Shown one piece after another: positions 8,652 to 17,567 of a DNA stretch of 64,000 nt. The translations under genes and the position numbers were made by a program. The number at the start of each line of letters is the position of its first letter. The first letter of the stretch is position 1. The stretch is from contig DWYM01000045.1 of assembly GCA_019118665.1 (NCBI GenBank), positions 1-64,000 of the forward strand, written 5' to 3'. Origin of the DNA: Candidatus Mediterraneibacter intestinipullorum (GTDB taxonomy: Bacteria > Bacillota > Clostridia > Lachnospirales > Lachnospiraceae). The notes beneath the pieces are model-generated. The model was not told the DNA's origin. It did not search any database and saw only the letters and a program-made list of their open reading frames with translations.

Positions 8652-10234
8652 TGGAACTGAGACCATATCAGAAAGAAGCAAAAGAAGCGGTGTTTGAGCA
8701 GTGGGAGAATGGGACCAGGAGGACCCTTCTGGTCCTCCCGACCGGCTGTGGAAAAACAATCGTTTTCGCAAAGATCACAGAGGACTGTGTGAGCCATGGA
8801 GACAGGGTGTTAATTCTGGCGCACCGCGGGGAGCTGCTTGAACAAGCGGCAGATAAGATCGCAAAGGCAACCGGACTGAAATGCGCTACGGAGAAAGCGG
8901 AAGAGTCCTGCCTGGGGAGCTGGTACCGGATCACAGTCGGATCCGTTCAAAGCCTTATGAGAACAACCAGGCTGAGCCGGTTCCCAGAAGATTATTTCAA
9001 TACCATCATCATTGATGAAGCGCATCATTGTATCTCAGACAGTTACCAGAGAGTCCTGAAACATTTCCCCGATGCAAAAGTGCTGGGCGTTACGGCAACA
9101 CCGGACCGCGGAGACATGAAGAACCTGGGCCAGGTATTTGAATCCTTAGCATATGAATATACGCTTCCGAAAGCAATCAAGGAGGGATACCTGTCGCCGA
9201 TCAAAGCAGTAACGATCCCTCTACAAGTAGACCTGACAGGTGTAGGGGTCCAGTCCGGGGACTTCAAGGCAGGAGACTTGGGGACAGCCCTGGATCCATA
9301 TCTGGAGGGAATTGCGCAAGAGATGGAGAAATACTGTCAGGAGAAAAAGACAGTTGTATTCCTGCCTCTTGTAAAGACCAGCCAGAAGTTCCGGGACATC
9401 CTGAATTCCCATGGATTCCGTGCAGCGGAAGTCAATGGAGAAAGCCAGGACCGTGCGGAGATCCTGGAGGACTATGCGACCGGAAAATACAATGTCCTGT
9501 GCAACTCTATGCTTCTGACAGAAGGATGGGACTGTCCGGATGTGGACTGTATCGTTGTGCTGCGGCCGACAAAGGTGCGGGGCCTGTACTGCCAGATGGT
9601 AGGGCGCGGTACCCGGCTTGCTCCGGGAAAGGATCATCTTCTCCTTTTAGATTTCCTGTGGCATACAGAGCGGCATGAACTGTGCCATCCGGCCCACCTG
9701 ATCTGTGAGAATGAGGAAGTAGCGCAGAAAATGACAGAGAATCTGGAGAAAGATGCAGGATGTCCTATTGATATCGAAGATGCTGAGAAAACTGCATCTG
9801 AAGATGTAGTGGCGCAGAGAGAGGAAGCGCTGGCGCAGAAACTGGCAGAGATGAAACGAAGGAAGCGCAAGCTGGTAGATCCGCTGCAGTTTGAGATGAG
9901 CATCCAGGCAGAAGATCTTGCCGGATATGTTCCGGCATTTGGCTGGGAAATGGCACCGCCGTCCGAGAGTCAGAAAAAGACACTGGAGAAACTGGGGATC
10001 ATGCCTGACGAGATCGATAACGCCGGGAAGGCATCGAAGTTGCTGGAACGGCTGGACAAGCGCCGGCAGGAAGGGCTTACAACTCCAAAGCAGATCCGCT
10101 TCCTGGAAGGGAGAGGGTTCCAGCATGTTGGTACATGGCAATTTGATACTGCAAAGAAGCTGATCGACCGGATCGCGGGGAATGGATGGAGAGTCCCGCA
10201 CGATATTATTCCGGCAGAATATAAAGGAGCATGA
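8651..10234 (+). CDS. DEAD/DEAH (SF2) helicase
   Basis: LPTGCGKTIVFA, IIDEAHHC, VTATPDRGD, QMVGRGTRLAPGK motifs. Confidence 0.92.
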   Translation: MELRPYQKEAKEAVFEQWENGTRRTLLVLPTGCGKTIVFAKITEDCVSHGDRVLILAHRGELLEQAADKIAKATGLKCATEKAEESCLGSWYRITVGSVQSLMRTTRLSRFPEDYFNTIIIDEAHHCISDSYQRVLKHFPDAKVLGVTATPDRGDMKNLGQVFESLAYEYTLPKAIKEGYLSPIKAVTIPLQVDLTGVGVQSGDFKAGDLGTALDPYLEGIAQEMEKYCQEKKTVVFLPLVKTSQKFRDILNSHGFRAAEVNGESQDRAEILEDYATGKYNVLCNSMLLTEGWDCPDVDCIVVLRPTKVRGLYCQMVGRGTRLAPGKDHLLLLDFLWHTERHELCHPAHLICENEEVAQKMTENLEKDAGCPIDIEDAEKTASEDVVAQREEALAQKLAEMKRRKRKLVDPLQFEMSIQAEDLAGYVPAFGWEMAPPSESQKKTLEKLGIMPDEIDNAGKASKLLERLDKRRQEGLTTPKQIRFLEGRGFQHVGTWQFDTAKKLIDRIAGNGWRVPHDIIPAEYKGA

Positions 10235-10240
10235 CAATAG

Positions 10241-12508
10241 ATGGAGCAGAGGGCAGATCTTTTAGAAATATTGGACAGCATCCATCCCGCTGATCTGAAT
10301 TATCAGGAGTGGGTCAATGTAGGGATGGCGTTAAAACATGAAGGATATACAGCGACAGATTGGGACCAGTGGAGCCGGGGGGATCCTGCCCGATACCATT
10401 CAGGGGAATGTTTCCGGAAGTGGGGTAGCTTCCATGGATCTTCAGAGCCAGTTACCGCCGGAACAATCGTGCAGCTGGCAATGGATCATGGATGGATCCC
10501 AGAACGGGATCCGGGACATGAACTGGACTGGGAAGATGAAATCAGCCGGGAAGGCGTTGTGATAGACAGTGCCTGGGTAGAAGGAAAAGAAACACATGAA
10601 CCGGCTCATTGGGATCCGGCAAAGGAATTGATCAAGTATCTTGAGACCTTGTTCGAGGCAGGTGAGCATGTCGGATATGTAACGCAGAGCTGGGAAAAGA
10701 CAGACGAAAAGGGTACCCGGTGGCTCCCTTCCCGGGGAAACTGGGATAGAACAGCCGGCCAGCTGATCCAGGAACTGAACAAATGTAATGGAGATATCGG
10801 CGCGGTAGTCGGGGACTATAACCCGGATGCAGGGGCGTGGATCCGGTTCAATCCGCTGGACGGGAAGGACTGCACGAATGAGAATGTGACAGACTTCCGG
10901 TATGCGCTGGTGGAGTCGGATGATATGGAACTGGAGAAGCAGAACGCCCTGATCCGAGAGTTGGAACTTCCGGTCGCCGCGCTGGTATTCTCAGGGAAGA
11001 AGAGCCTCCATGCAATCGTCAGAATAGAGGCGGCCGACATGAAGGAATATAAGAAGCGTGTAGAATACCTATACAGTATCTGTAAAAAGAACGGGCTGAA
11101 GCTGGATACCCAGAACAAGAATCCATCCAGGCTGTCCCGGATGCCGGGCGTGACCCGGAATGGAAAGAAGCAGTTCCTGGTAGATACCAATATCGGGAAA
11201 GAGTCCTGGGAAGAATGGGTGGAATGGATTGAAAGCGTAAATGACGACCTGCCAGATCCAGAGTCGCTTAAATCTGTATGGGAGGACCTGCCGGAGCTGT
11301 CCCCATGTTTAATTGATGGGGTGCTCAGAAAAGGGCATAAGATGCTGATTGCAGGACCATCAAAAGCCGGAAAATCCTTCCTTCAGATCGAACTGTGTAT
11401 CTCGATTGCAGAAGGAAAGCCATGGCTGGGCTGGAAATGTGCCCGAGGGCGTGTGATGTATGTGAACCTGGAACTGGACCGAGCAAGCTGCCTGCATAGA
11501 TTCCGGGACGTATATGACGCCCTTGGATGGAAACCGGAGCACTTGGACAGCATTGATATCTGGAACCTGAGAGGGAAATCAGTTCCAATGGATAAGCTGG
11601 CACCAAAGTTGATCAGGAGGGCTTCTAAGAAAGATTATGTGGCGATCATCATCGACCCGATCTACAAGGTGATCACCGGGGATGAGAACAGCGCGGACCA
11701 GATGGCGAATTTCTGTAACCAGTTTGACAAGGTATGTACAGATCTGGGATGCGCGGTAATCTACTGCCACCATCACAGTAAAGGCAGCCAGGGCGGGAAG
11801 AAGTCCATGGACCGCGCCAGCGGATCCGGCGTATTTGCCCGGGACCCCGATGCCCTTCTGGACCTGATCGAGCTGGAGACCACAGATGCCCTGATGAAGC
11901 AGGAAGAAAACAAGGCAATCTGTCAGGTATGCATCGACTGGTTAAAGCAGTATGACGGGCTGATTGACGGCGTGTCCCAAGATGATATGTGCAGCAGTGT
12001 ACAGATGCTGGATTACTGCCGTGAGAAGCTGAAATCTCTTGATTTTAAGGCGCTAAATGTAGAAGTGCAGAAGGCAGTGGACAAGGTCAAAACAATGACA
12101 GCCTGGCGCATTGAGGGGACGCTCAGGGAGTTTCCGAAGTTCCAGCCTGCGAACCTGTGGTTTGATTATCCGGTTCACAGAGAGGATGAGTCAGGAGCTC
12201 TGAAAGATATCCAGCCGGAGGATGAACGGCCGGCATGGCAGAAAGGCAGCGTAAACAATAAGAAGAGCGCACAGAGCCGAAAAGAGGATCGGAAAAGGGC
12301 TCTTCAAGAGGCTGTGGAGGGATGCAATTTCGGTGAGGTACCGACAGTAAAAGCTGTATCTGAGTATCTTGGAATCTCTGAACGGACAGTTCGGGATCGC
12401 ATCAAAGAGCATGGAGGATATACGATCAAAGATGGTGAGGTACATAAAAAAGTAAAAAAGAAGAGTGCGGGGAAGACTGAAAGTTCAGACATCCCCGCCG
12501 AAGAATAA
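10241..12508 (+). CDS. Phage primase/RepA-type ATPase (PriCT-like N-terminus, AAA core)
   Basis: IHPADLNYQEWVNVGMALKHEGY; AGPSKAGKSFLQIEL Walker A; AVIYCHHHSKGSQG. Confidence 0.85.
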   Translation: MEQRADLLEILDSIHPADLNYQEWVNVGMALKHEGYTATDWDQWSRGDPARYHSGECFRKWGSFHGSSEPVTAGTIVQLAMDHGWIPERDPGHELDWEDEISREGVVIDSAWVEGKETHEPAHWDPAKELIKYLETLFEAGEHVGYVTQSWEKTDEKGTRWLPSRGNWDRTAGQLIQELNKCNGDIGAVVGDYNPDAGAWIRFNPLDGKDCTNENVTDFRYALVESDDMELEKQNALIRELELPVAALVFSGKKSLHAIVRIEAADMKEYKKRVEYLYSICKKNGLKLDTQNKNPSRLSRMPGVTRNGKKQFLVDTNIGKESWEEWVEWIESVNDDLPDPESLKSVWEDLPELSPCLIDGVLRKGHKMLIAGPSKAGKSFLQIELCISIAEGKPWLGWKCARGRVMYVNLELDRASCLHRFRDVYDALGWKPEHLDSIDIWNLRGKSVPMDKLAPKLIRRASKKDYVAIIIDPIYKVITGDENSADQMANFCNQFDKVCTDLGCAVIYCHHHSKGSQGGKKSMDRASGSGVFARDPDALLDLIELETTDALMKQEENKAICQVCIDWLKQYDGLIDGVSQDDMCSSVQMLDYCREKLKSLDFKALNVEVQKAVDKVKTMTAWRIEGTLREFPKFQPANLWFDYPVHREDESGALKDIQPEDERPAWQKGSVNNKKSAQSRKEDRKRALQEAVEGCNFGEVPTVKAVSEYLGISERTVRDRIKEHGGYTIKDGEVHKKVKKKSAGKTESSDIPAEE

Positions 12509-12711
12509 ATTGCGGGAAAGCCTTAAAAATAGACATCCCCGCAATGAGCCGAAGAGTGCGGGGAAGACTGAAAACAAGACATCCCCGCGGTGGCGGGGAA
12601 GACTACCCCCCTAAAGGGGGGTAAAATAAAATCCCCGCACTGGGTTACGGGGGTAGGAGAGGGACGGGCCTAAGGCTGCCCGGCCCCGTCTCCCTTCCCC
12701 CTCCCCGTAAC
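12460..12711 (+). repeat. Array of GC-rich hairpins after primase gene
   Basis: Stems GCGGGGA/TCCCCGC at 12467-12498, 12558-12588, 12593-12638; ATTGCGGG/CCCGCAAT at 12509-12545; GTTACGGGG/CCCCGTAAC at 12644-12711; 23-bp direct repeat at 12460 and 12551. Confidence 0.75.
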
Positions 12712-12764
12712 GAGGGCGCACAGGAAAAAGAATAATGATTTCGCACGTTAAAGAGGTGAAGTGA

Positions 12765-13151
12765 ATGGAATTTTTTATGGCAATGGTCCCGCCGACTATT
12801 ACGCACCAAGAAAAGCAGGTGCGTGTGGTGAATGGTAAGCCAAAGTTTTACGAGCCACAGAAGCTGAAAGCAGCCAGGGCAAAACTGGAAACATATCTGG
12901 CGCAGCATAAACCAGATCAGAAGTACGAGGGAGCGGTAGAGCTGGTCTCTACCTGGTGTTTTCCGCGGGGGAAGCACAAGGATGGAGAATACCGGATCAC
13001 AAAGCCGGATACAGACAACCTTCAGAAGCTTTTGAAAGACTGCATGACGGCGGTGGGATTTTGGGAAGATGATGCTTTGGTCTGCCGAGAGATTGTGGAA
13101 AAGTTTTGGGCAGATATTCCTGGAATCTATATCCGGGTGACAGCCTTATGA
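12765..13151 (+). CDS. rusA: RusA-family Holliday junction resolvase
   Basis: ITKPDTDNLQKLLKDCMTAVGFWEDDALV. Confidence 0.9.
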   Translation: MEFFMAMVPPTITHQEKQVRVVNGKPKFYEPQKLKAARAKLETYLAQHKPDQKYEGAVELVSTWCFPRGKHKDGEYRITKPDTDNLQKLLKDCMTAVGFWEDDALVCREIVEKFWADIPGIYIRVTAL

Positions 13152-13357
13152 TGGCAGTCAGGACAGTTTTCAATCTCTTCTGCGACAGCTGGCATCTATA
13201 CCGGAAATACATCACGAAAGCATTAAACGAGGACGACCTGGATGAATTTATCCAAGAGTCAGGAGATCTCTTCCGGAAGTACAGGCAGGATCCATTCGCA
13301 AAGGATCTTCTGCTGGCTGTGACAAATGAGATTGAGAGGAAGGAGAAAGACAAGTGA
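13148..13357 (+). CDS. Hypothetical phage protein
   Basis: ORF overlapping rusA stop and next start. Confidence 0.5.
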   Translation: MMAVRTVFNLFCDSWHLYRKYITKALNEDDLDEFIQESGDLFRKYRQDPFAKDLLLAVTNEIERKEKDK

Positions 13358-13620
13358 TAAAGAAAAAGGGCATGACCCCAACTTTAGCGCGAATGACGCA
13401 GATCAGGAAGGACAATATGCTGATCAGTGCGGCTGGGAAAGCCAACATGATCATATCGCTTATGGTGCTTCATGATAAGTTTGGCTATGGAGAGAAGCGG
13501 CCGAACAAGTTCATTGATGAGTATCAGAAGCAGTTGGATGCGTATAACAGTGGATATGTGGAGAGTGTGAAGGACTTTACCGCTGTGCTGAAAGAAGAAT
13601 GTGGGATTGAGTTGAAATAG
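13354..13620 (+). CDS. Hypothetical phage protein
   Basis: ORF with overlapping start. Confidence 0.5.
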   Translation: MIKKKGMTPTLARMTQIRKDNMLISAAGKANMIISLMVLHDKFGYGEKRPNKFIDEYQKQLDAYNSGYVESVKDFTAVLKEECGIELK

Positions 13621-13676
13621 CAGAGAAAGGAGCCAGCCTCCTGCAGGGGTAAGGGTATACCGGGCTTCTTTGGAAA

Positions 13677-14486
13677 ATGAAAACGATTTTAAAATATCCA
13701 GGAGCTAAGAATCGGATAGCCGACTGGATTTGCGGATACATACCACCGCATGAGGTGTACTGCGAACCATATTTCGGGAGCGGAGCTGTGTTTTTTAATA
13801 AAGCTCCCTGCAAGATCGAAACGCTGAACGATTTGGATGGGAACGTAGTTAATTACTTTAGAGTTATTAGAGAAAAGCCAGAAGAACTGGGAAGAATGTT
13901 GGCAATGACGCCGTTTGCTAGGGATGAGTACTATCATGCTTTTGAATACAGTGAAGAGGATAATGACGTGGAACGGGCAAGAAAGTTCGCGGTGAGATGT
14001 TGGCAAGGATTTGGATGCAGCAATCTGTACCGGAACGGATTTCGGAGCAGCCAAAGCCGTACAAGCCCATGCACTACAAAAGAATGGCGCAACTTGCCGG
14101 AACGACTTATTGAAGCATCGGAGCGACTAAGAAATGCTCAAATTGAGAATCTGCCAGCGACAGAAATTATCCGGCGCTATAACACAAGCGATGTTTTTAT
14201 GTACGTTGATCCGCCATATCTGCATGGTACAAGAAAAAATTATTTGTACCGTTATGAGATGGACGATGCGGAACATATCGAGCTTTTAAAGTTGGTAACA
14301 AAGCATCCGGGGAATGTGTTGATATCCGGTTACGACAATGATTTATACAACTCGATGCTTGTGGGGTGGAAGAAAGTTCATAAAAAGACCCAAGCAGAAG
14401 CAGGAATACAAAGAACAGAGACGTTATGGATGAATTATAAGTTTGGCCAGATGAGTATCGAGGATTTCCAGGAGGTAATGCCATGA
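13677..14486 (+). CDS. DNA adenine methylase (Dam family)
   Basis: KYPGAKNRIADWICGYIPPHEVYCEPYFGSGAVFFNK and DPPYLHGTR motifs. Confidence 0.93.
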   Translation: MKTILKYPGAKNRIADWICGYIPPHEVYCEPYFGSGAVFFNKAPCKIETLNDLDGNVVNYFRVIREKPEELGRMLAMTPFARDEYYHAFEYSEEDNDVERARKFAVRCWQGFGCSNLYRNGFRSSQSRTSPCTTKEWRNLPERLIEASERLRNAQIENLPATEIIRRYNTSDVFMYVDPPYLHGTRKNYLYRYEMDDAEHIELLKLVTKHPGNVLISGYDNDLYNSMLVGWKKVHKKTQAEAGIQRTETLWMNYKFGQMSIEDFQEVMP

Positions 14487-14830
14487 AAGATTTGATTATA
14501 GACTGCTTCGCCTACAAACCCGGTCAGCAGAAGCCTCCACGCCGAAAAGCAGAGTGCACGGCGCTGGACAAGCTGTACTGCAAAGAGGGCGAGTGCAGGT
14601 TTTACAAAGAGCAACAGAATGTAGCGCCATACATCAAAACTGAGTACAACACTCAGAATGCGAGTATGGCGGGTAAGATGATCAGGGCACAGGGCGAGCA
14701 GGTCAAAAGGGTGACAGCAGAGGAGTATTTGATAGACAAGATAGGGAGTGATGCGGATGGACGGATACAATCCAGCAGGATATCGGGCGCTTGCAGCCGC
14801 AGTGGTGGAGCAGGCGGCAAAGGACTATAA
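14483..14830 (+). CDS. Hypothetical Cys-containing phage protein
   Basis: ATG overlaps dam stop; CTALDKLYCKEGECRFYK. Confidence 0.55.
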   Translation: MKDLIIDCFAYKPGQQKPPRRKAECTALDKLYCKEGECRFYKEQQNVAPYIKTEYNTQNASMAGKMIRAQGEQVKRVTAEEYLIDKIGSDADGRIQSSRISGACSRSGGAGGKGL

Positions 14831-15023
14831 ACACGCGCTGAAAATTCTCAGCCGACATCCAAACGACATTGAGGCGAAGAAGCTGAAATGTGACTGTGAG
14901 AAGTTCTTCCGTCATGAAATCGGGACATACTCGGATCTTGATGGAGGATATATCATGAGAGGCATCCGGGAAAATATAGAGCGGGAGGACAAACGTGGAC
15001 AGAAAAAGACTAAACAGACATAA
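14748..15023 (+). CDS. Hypothetical phage protein
   Basis: Overlapping start within operon. Confidence 0.5.
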   Translation: MMRMDGYNPAGYRALAAAVVEQAAKDYKHALKILSRHPNDIEAKKLKCDCEKFFRHEIGTYSDLDGGYIMRGIRENIEREDKRGQKKTKQT

Positions 15024-15414
15024 GAGTAATAAGCGGGAGCTGGCACTGTTGGAAAGGCAACTGGACAGGCTGTATGAGCGTCTGGAGAACGTGGAGACAG
15101 TATCCGGGAAGGTCACGAAGTCCGGGGATGATTTTCCGTACATAGAGGAGCATGTGACAGTACAGATGGCAGAACCAAAGGCGGCGACTGCAATCAAGGA
15201 CCAGATTCGGGTGAAGGAAGACCGGCAGAAGGTGCTCTGGAGCGAGATCGAGCAGGTGGAGAGCTTCATTGGTGCCCTGCCGGACGGGATTGAAAAGCGG
15301 GTACTGGAGATGGTGCATCTGGATGATATGACGCAGAGAGATGCTGCAGAGGCAATCGGGTACAGTTGCGGGAGAATCTCACAGATTATTGCGTCTCTGT
15401 GCGGAAAAGATTAA
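14995..15414 (+). CDS. Sigma-70-like/late transcription regulator (DUF1492/ArpU-type)
   Basis: C-terminal HTH KRVLEMVHLDDMTQRDAAEAIGYSCGRISQIIAS immediately before terS. Confidence 0.7.
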   Translation: MDRKRLNRHKSNKRELALLERQLDRLYERLENVETVSGKVTKSGDDFPYIEEHVTVQMAEPKAATAIKDQIRVKEDRQKVLWSEIEQVESFIGALPDGIEKRVLEMVHLDDMTQRDAAEAIGYSCGRISQIIASLCGKD

Positions 15415-15509
15415 ACAAATTAAACTTTTACCTATGGTATACTTATAATGCGACAAGTAGATATAAGCCATCTGCTTGTTCCTCCCAAGGATTTGAATTC
15501 CCAGAGGAA

Positions 15510-15540
15510 GACGCCCTGCACAGCGTGTGGGGCGTTTTTA
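15510..15540 (+). terminator. Intrinsic terminator candidate
   Basis: gACGCCCtgCACAgcgTGTGgGGCGTttttta. Confidence 0.65.
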
Positions 15541-15544
15541 TCAT

Positions 15545-15603
15545 GCGAGCATATCATCAACGGCAGATGCTTTGTGTCCCGGTTCGACTCCGGGGTGCTC
15601 CGC
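15545..15603 (+). other. tRNA-like fold lacking a D-arm
   Basis: Acceptor gcgagca/tgctCcgc (1-nt bulge); stem CATC-aacggca-GATG; canonical T-arm CCCGG-ttcgact-CCGGG. Confidence 0.55.
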
Positions 15604-15633
15604 TTCAAAAACAGGAAAGTGAGGTGAGCCTGA

Positions 15634-16149
15634 ATGACAAAAAAACAGAAGATATTTGCGGATGAGTACCTGATCGATCTGAATGCCACTCGGGCTTACC
15701 GGGTGGCTTATCCGTCTGTGAAGAAGGATGAGACAGCCGCAGCTGCAGCAGCGAGAATGTTAAGAAATGTTAAGGTTCAGGAATATATTTCAGAACGGAT
15801 GCAGGAGCGCCAGCAGCGAACGGAAGTGACTCAGGACATGGTCGTCAAGGAATTGGCGGCTATTGCTTTTGCCAGGGCAACAGATTATGCTGCGGTTAGA
15901 GGGGGCGCGGTGTGCATTGAAGACACAGACGCTTTATCTGATGAGCAGATCCGGGCGATCGCCGGCATAAAGGAAGGTGCAAACGGTATCGAGATCAAGC
16001 TGAATGACAAGGAGAAAGCTCTGGAACTTCTCGGCCGTCATCTTGGCATGTGGAATGATAAGATAAAGGTGGACGGAGAAATTACAACAAACAATCCGTT
16101 CGAGGGATTGACAACAGAAGAGTTAAAGAAGCTGGTGCGTGGTGGATAG
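15634..16149 (+). CDS. Terminase small subunit
   Basis: MTKKQKIFADEYLIDLNATRAYRVAYPSVK. Confidence 0.93.
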   Translation: MTKKQKIFADEYLIDLNATRAYRVAYPSVKKDETAAAAAARMLRNVKVQEYISERMQERQQRTEVTQDMVVKELAAIAFARATDYAAVRGGAVCIEDTDALSDEQIRAIAGIKEGANGIEIKLNDKEKALELLGRHLGMWNDKIKVDGEITTNNPFEGLTTEELKKLVRGG

Positions 16150-17557
16150 GCAGCAGCGGATTATACAGGGGGCAAAGATTGAACTTGCAAGACGCGAGTT
16201 CTTTTTTTATTGTCAGCTAAAGGCATCAGATTTCTATAAGGACGACAGGGATTTTCTCATTGAGCTGTGTAATGGCTTGCAGGAGTTTATGGTTTCGAAT
16301 GAAGAAGTTTGCGTCGTGAACATCCCTCCCCGACATGGGAAAAGCCGTACCGCAGGGAACCTGGTCGAGTGGTGCTTGGGGCGTGATAACAGTCTGAAGA
16401 TTATGACCGGATCATATAATGAGACTCTGTCCACGATGTTTTCAAAAAACGTCCGGAACAGTATACAGGCAGAAAAAGCGGATGAAAACAAACCAGTTTT
16501 TTCGGATGTTTTCCCAGGTGTGAAGATCAAGCTCGGGGATGGCGCTATGAATCTGTGGAGCCTGGAGAATGGATACAACAACTATCTGGCGACCTCTCCG
16601 ACAGGTACGGCGACCGGTTTCGGCTGTGATCTGATGATTATTGACGATCTGATCAAATCAGCACTGGAAGCCAATAATGCGACTGTGTTGGAGAATCACT
16701 GGACATGGTTTACAGATACTATGCTGTCCCGTCTGGAAGAAGGCGGGAAAATTATAGTTATTATGACACGCTGGCACAGTCAGGATCTGGCTGGACGAGT
16801 GCTGGAGTGGTGCCAGGAAAAGAAGAAAAAGTACCGGCACATCAGTATGAAGGCGCTGCAGAACAAAGAGAAGCATGAAATGCTGTGTTCGGAGATCCTC
16901 AGTTATTCATCTTACCAGGACAAAATCAGTGCTATGGGAACTGATATTGCCAGTGCAAATTATGATCAGGAGCCAATTGACCTGAAAGGTCAGCTGTACA
17001 CATCGTTTAAGACCTATGATGATGTACCCAGAGATCAGACTGGAAAACCTCTGTTTAGTACGATACAGAACTATACAGATACAGCAGATGAGGGAGCGGA
17101 TTATCTATGCAGCATAACATACGGAGTATACAACAAAGAGGCGTATATTCTTGAGATAATCTATACACAGGAACCAATGGAAATAACAGAACCTGCGGTT
17201 GCAAAAATGTTGTACGAATACGAGGTTAATAAGTCAAAGATAGAGTCTAATAATGGCGGTAAAGGGTTTGCCCGGTCTGTTAAGAGCATTCTTGAAAATG
17301 AATATCACAGTAATAAGACATTTGTGAAATGGTTTCATCAGTCTGAAAACAAGATGGCTAGGATTCTTTCAAACAGTACCTGGGTAATGAACCATATTTA
17401 TTATCCAAAGAACTGGAAAGACCGTTGGCCAGAGTATTATAAAGCCATGATACGTTATCAGCGGGAAGGAAAGAATGCGCATGATGATGCACCGGATGCA
17501 ACAACCGGAGTTTCCGAAAATATAAGCAAAGGCGGTTTGGGAACATTCAGGAAATAG
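16139..17557 (+). CDS. Terminase large subunit
   Basis: NIPPRHGKSRTAGNLVEWCLGRD (Walker A-like), LMIIDDLIK, nuclease domain. Confidence 0.93.
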   Translation: MVDRQQRIIQGAKIELARREFFFYCQLKASDFYKDDRDFLIELCNGLQEFMVSNEEVCVVNIPPRHGKSRTAGNLVEWCLGRDNSLKIMTGSYNETLSTMFSKNVRNSIQAEKADENKPVFSDVFPGVKIKLGDGAMNLWSLENGYNNYLATSPTGTATGFGCDLMIIDDLIKSALEANNATVLENHWTWFTDTMLSRLEEGGKIIVIMTRWHSQDLAGRVLEWCQEKKKKYRHISMKALQNKEKHEMLCSEILSYSSYQDKISAMGTDIASANYDQEPIDLKGQLYTSFKTYDDVPRDQTGKPLFSTIQNYTDTADEGADYLCSITYGVYNKEAYILEIIYTQEPMEITEPAVAKMLYEYEVNKSKIESNNGGKGFARSVKSILENEYHSNKTFVKWFHQSENKMARILSNSTWVMNHIYYPKNWKDRWPEYYKAMIRYQREGKNAHDDAPDATTGVSENISKGGLGTFRK

Positions 17558-17567
17558 AGGTGGCAGC

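Noticed and set aside
12460-12640. CRISPR-like array
   Set aside because: Units are hairpins with conserved loops, spacing is irregular and partly coding; no direct-repeat/spacer regularity and no cas genes.
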